From: Nocardia panacis
GTDB taxonomy: Bacteria; Actinomycetota; Actinomycetes; Mycobacteriales; Mycobacteriaceae
Length of the DNA: 64,000 nucleotides
Assembly: GCF_003598715.1 (NCBI RefSeq)
Contig: NZ_QZFU01000010.1
Coordinates: 124,001 to 188,000 of the forward strand
Reading direction: 5' to 3'
Shown here: piece by piece, positions 62,158 to 64,000 of the stretch
Numbering within the stretch: the stretch's first letter is position 1
How the letters are laid out: each line of letters starts with the position of its first letter
The notes under the pieces: model-generated
Seen by the model: the letters and a program-made list of their open reading frames with translations, nothing else
Database searches by the model: none
What the model was told of the DNA's origin: nothing
Translations under genes and position numbers: made by a program

Positions 62158-63576
62158 ATGATCATGCGGCACAGGAGAACCACTGCGGCATCGACCGCAC
62201 GGACAGGCGACACAGCAGGGGCCGTATCGACAGGCAGGGTCGCGCTCGCCGCACTGCTGGTGGGCACCGCGGCGCTCGCGGCCTGCGGGCGCGCCGAGTC
62301 CAAGCCCGAGACTCGCGACGGACTCTGGGAGAGCACCGATTACGCCGGGATCCTGGACATCGAGGGCGACCAATTGCAGATCTACGAGACCACCGCGGTC
62401 AGCTGTCTGAAGGTCGAGACCAGCACCGGGTTCGCCGCACCTGACCGCTTCCTGATGAAGGAGGGGGATGGCGTCACCGTGCGCGTCATCGACGCCGACC
62501 GTGCCGCCCTGCACCTCGAGGGCGCACCGGGCGACCGCCCGCTGCGACGGCTGTCGGGTCTGCCCGAGACGTGTAAAGCCGCACCGCCCAGCGCTTTCGA
62601 CGTGTTCTGGCAGACCTTCCAGGACAACTACCCATTCTTCGCGGCGAAAGGTATCGATTGGAACCAGGTCCGGGACCGCTGTCGTGAGCGCGCGCTCAGC
62701 GCCGAGCGCGCGGGCGACGACGCCGGACTGTTCGCCGTATTGAAGGAGATGATCACCCCGCTCGACGATGCCCATGTCATGCTCACCGACGGGAAAACGG
62801 AGATGGTGGCCGAAGCGCGGCCCGGCACCACGCTGCCGAGCAAGGCACTCGACGAGCAGGTGCGGACCTTCCTCCGGGAGCGCGATCTCGGCGGGCAGCC
62901 GTGGGCCGAATTCGCCAATGGCCGTGTTGCTTTCGCGACACTGCCGAATCGACCCGAGATCGGATACCTGCGCGTCTCCGGCTTCTCCGCCTACACCGCC
63001 GCCCGCACCTTCGAGGCCAATAGCGCCGAACTCGCCCGCGCCCTCGACACCGTCTTCGACGGCCCGCGCCTGGCCGGGCTGCGCGGACTCGTCCTGGATG
63101 TGCGTCTCAATGGCGGCGGTTCCGACAGTCTGGCCCTCCAGTTGGCGGGCCGATTCACCGATCGCTCATATCTGGCCTACACCAAGAAGACTCGCACCGC
63201 CGACCCGCGCCCGATTCAGGTAGAACCGGCCCATGCCCCATACACCGGCCCGATCGCCATACTGACCGGCGGCTCCACGATGAGCGCGGGCGAGACGTTC
63301 ACCCAGGCCATGATGGGCCGCCCCGGCCGGACCCTGCGCATCGGGCAGCCGACCCAGGGCGTGTTCTCGGATGTGTTGGGGCGCAAGTTGCCCGGTGCGA
63401 GCCGCGCCGAATGGAGCTTCGGACTGCCCAATGAGATCTTCCTGACCGCCGACGGCAGGGCCTTCGACGGGCCGGGTATTCCGCCCGATATCACCGAACC
63501 CGTCTTCACCGAGGACGAATTCGCCCAGCGTCGGGATTCGGCATTCGATCGGGCCGTGGCCGAACTCGGGCGCTGA
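62158..63576 (+). CDS. S41-family (tail-specific-type) protease lipoprotein
   Basis: A 472-residue exported protein with a lipobox L-A-A-C at Cys43 after a long N-region. The C-terminal half has the S41 fold: 'AFDVFWQTFQDNYPFF', 'LRGLVLDVRLNGGGSDSLALQL' and the nucleophile region 'AILTGGSTMSAGETFTQAM'. The catalytic Lys position is not clear by eye, and no PDZ domain was recognised. The family cleaves proteins in or near the envelope. ATG 62158 or ATG 62164 may start translation. Confidence 0.82.
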   Translation: MIMRHRRTTAASTARTGDTAGAVSTGRVALAALLVGTAALAACGRAESKPETRDGLWESTDYAGILDIEGDQLQIYETTAVSCLKVETSTGFAAPDRFLMKEGDGVTVRVIDADRAALHLEGAPGDRPLRRLSGLPETCKAAPPSAFDVFWQTFQDNYPFFAAKGIDWNQVRDRCRERALSAERAGDDAGLFAVLKEMITPLDDAHVMLTDGKTEMVAEARPGTTLPSKALDEQVRTFLRERDLGGQPWAEFANGRVAFATLPNRPEIGYLRVSGFSAYTAARTFEANSAELARALDTVFDGPRLAGLRGLVLDVRLNGGGSDSLALQLAGRFTDRSYLAYTKKTRTADPRPIQVEPAHAPYTGPIAILTGGSTMSAGETFTQAMMGRPGRTLRIGQPTQGVFSDVLGRKLPGASRAEWSFGLPNEIFLTADGRAFDGPGIPPDITEPVFTEDEFAQRRDSAFDRAVAELGR

Positions 63577-63583
63577 GCGGCGC

Positions 63584-64000
63584 TCACGCCAGTATCTCGA
63601 CCAACCGGTCCCGAACCATCCGGGCCACATTCGGTGTGAGCCCGACGCGCTCGGTGAGCAGTTCCAGGCTGCGCACCACTTGGAGCGCCCGAATGCGTTG
63701 CGGCAGTTGCGGTTCGGCCAGATCGATGCGGGCGGCGGCCAGGAATTCCGGCCACGCGGCCTCGAGCACGCCTTCGCCCGCGAAACCCACCGACCAGGCC
63801 CACCAGGCCGGGTCGAATAGTCGATCGGCCATGCGCACCGATTCGAAGTCCAGCAGGCCCGTGATCGCGGTGCCGTCGCTGAGGACATTGACCAGTCCGT
63901 AGTCACCGTGTGCCAGCACGGGTTGGCGGCCCGCGAAAAGGGCGGGCAGCTCGGCGATCACCGCGTCCACCGCCGCCCGCCCACGCCGTGGCAGCTCCGG
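63584..64000 (-). CDS. C-terminal part of an APH-like phosphotransferase (partial, 5' end off window)
   Basis: The open frame continues past the window edge. The visible 138 residues contain the catalytic loop 'LAHGDYGLVNVL' and the metal-binding 'GLLDFESVRMADRLFDPAWW', as in aminoglycoside phosphotransferase/choline kinase-like enzymes. The N-terminal lobe is missing, so the substrate cannot be judged; most such proteins in actinobacterial chromosomes are not resistance genes. It is convergent with the S41 gene, 8 bases away. Confidence 0.8.
   Translation of the reverse strand, partial: PELPRRGRAAVDAVIAELPALFAGRQPVLAHGDYGLVNVLSDGTAITGLLDFESVRMADRLFDPAWWAWSVGFAGEGVLEAAWPEFLAAARIDLAEPQLPQRIRALQVVRSLELLTERVGLTPNVARMVRDRLVEILA

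Overview
The window is uniformly GC-rich, with dense, often overlapping genes (ATGA/GTGA junctions), frequent GTG and TTG starts, and several families typical of mycolic-acid actinobacteria: an LGFP-repeat protein, a CYP125 steroid P450 behind a KstR-type box, an MMPL transporter, a conservon, EthA-like BVMO and LCMT-type methyltransferases. It looks like chromosome of Nocardia or a close relative. That assignment is inference from gene content.

Layout. 1-1.4 kb: end of a TPR-type regulator and a TetR regulator. 1.56-8.56 kb: a tightly coupled five-gene cassette (SWIM-like zinc protein, unknown protein, VWA protein, MoxR AAA+ ATPase, DUF5682-type protein) closed by a strong hairpin. 8.9-12.8 kb: secreted LGFP protein, quinone-oxidoreductase-like enzyme with an OhrR/MarR regulator, DUF2231 membrane protein, HtrA-like protease. 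12.9-16.7 kb: CYP125, methyltransferase, BVMO. 17-18.8 kb: a glycosyltransferase-like gene interrupted in frame by eleven copies of an AT-rich heptanucleotide, the best phase-variation candidate here. 18.9-22.8 kb: NB-ARC/TPR protein, then a PopR/ClgR-like regulator facing a clpP pair whose second member lacks the catalytic serine. 23-25.3 kb: hypothetical protein and delta-60-repeat lipoprotein. 25.4-30.8 kb: a complete conservon (cvnA-D plus two P450s, one without the ExxR arginine). 30.9-37.5 kb: two divergent glycerol units (iclR-glpK and glpF-glpK-glpD) sharing two identical 17-bp operators. 37.6-43.2 kb: PLD-like protein, then USP and saccharopine-dehydrogenase-like genes and a TetR/MMPL pair, all apparently tied together by four related operators in two pairs about 50 bp apart.

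43.4-52.0 kb is the most distinctive block: a StrR-like ParB-domain regulator followed by six closely packed genes (KAS III, degenerate KAS III-like, a UbiB/AarF kinase fused to a class III aminotransferase, P450, SDR, SCP2-like), ended by a strong terminator. It looks like a small unassigned biosynthetic cluster for an aminated lipid-like product (inference). 52-54.4 kb: HutC-type GntR regulator and divergent NCS1 permease with a palindrome in the shared promoter. 54.5-64 kb: an AAA ATPase with a PD-(D/E)XK-like tail, small secreted proteins, SLT-like and histidine-phosphatase-like exported proteins, an NAD-binding protein, an MFS pump fused to carboxypeptidase-regulatory-like domains, an S41 protease lipoprotein and the end of an APH-like kinase.

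No rRNA, tRNA, CRISPR array, transposase or att site was recognised. Domain and motif calls were made by eye; no homology search was run.
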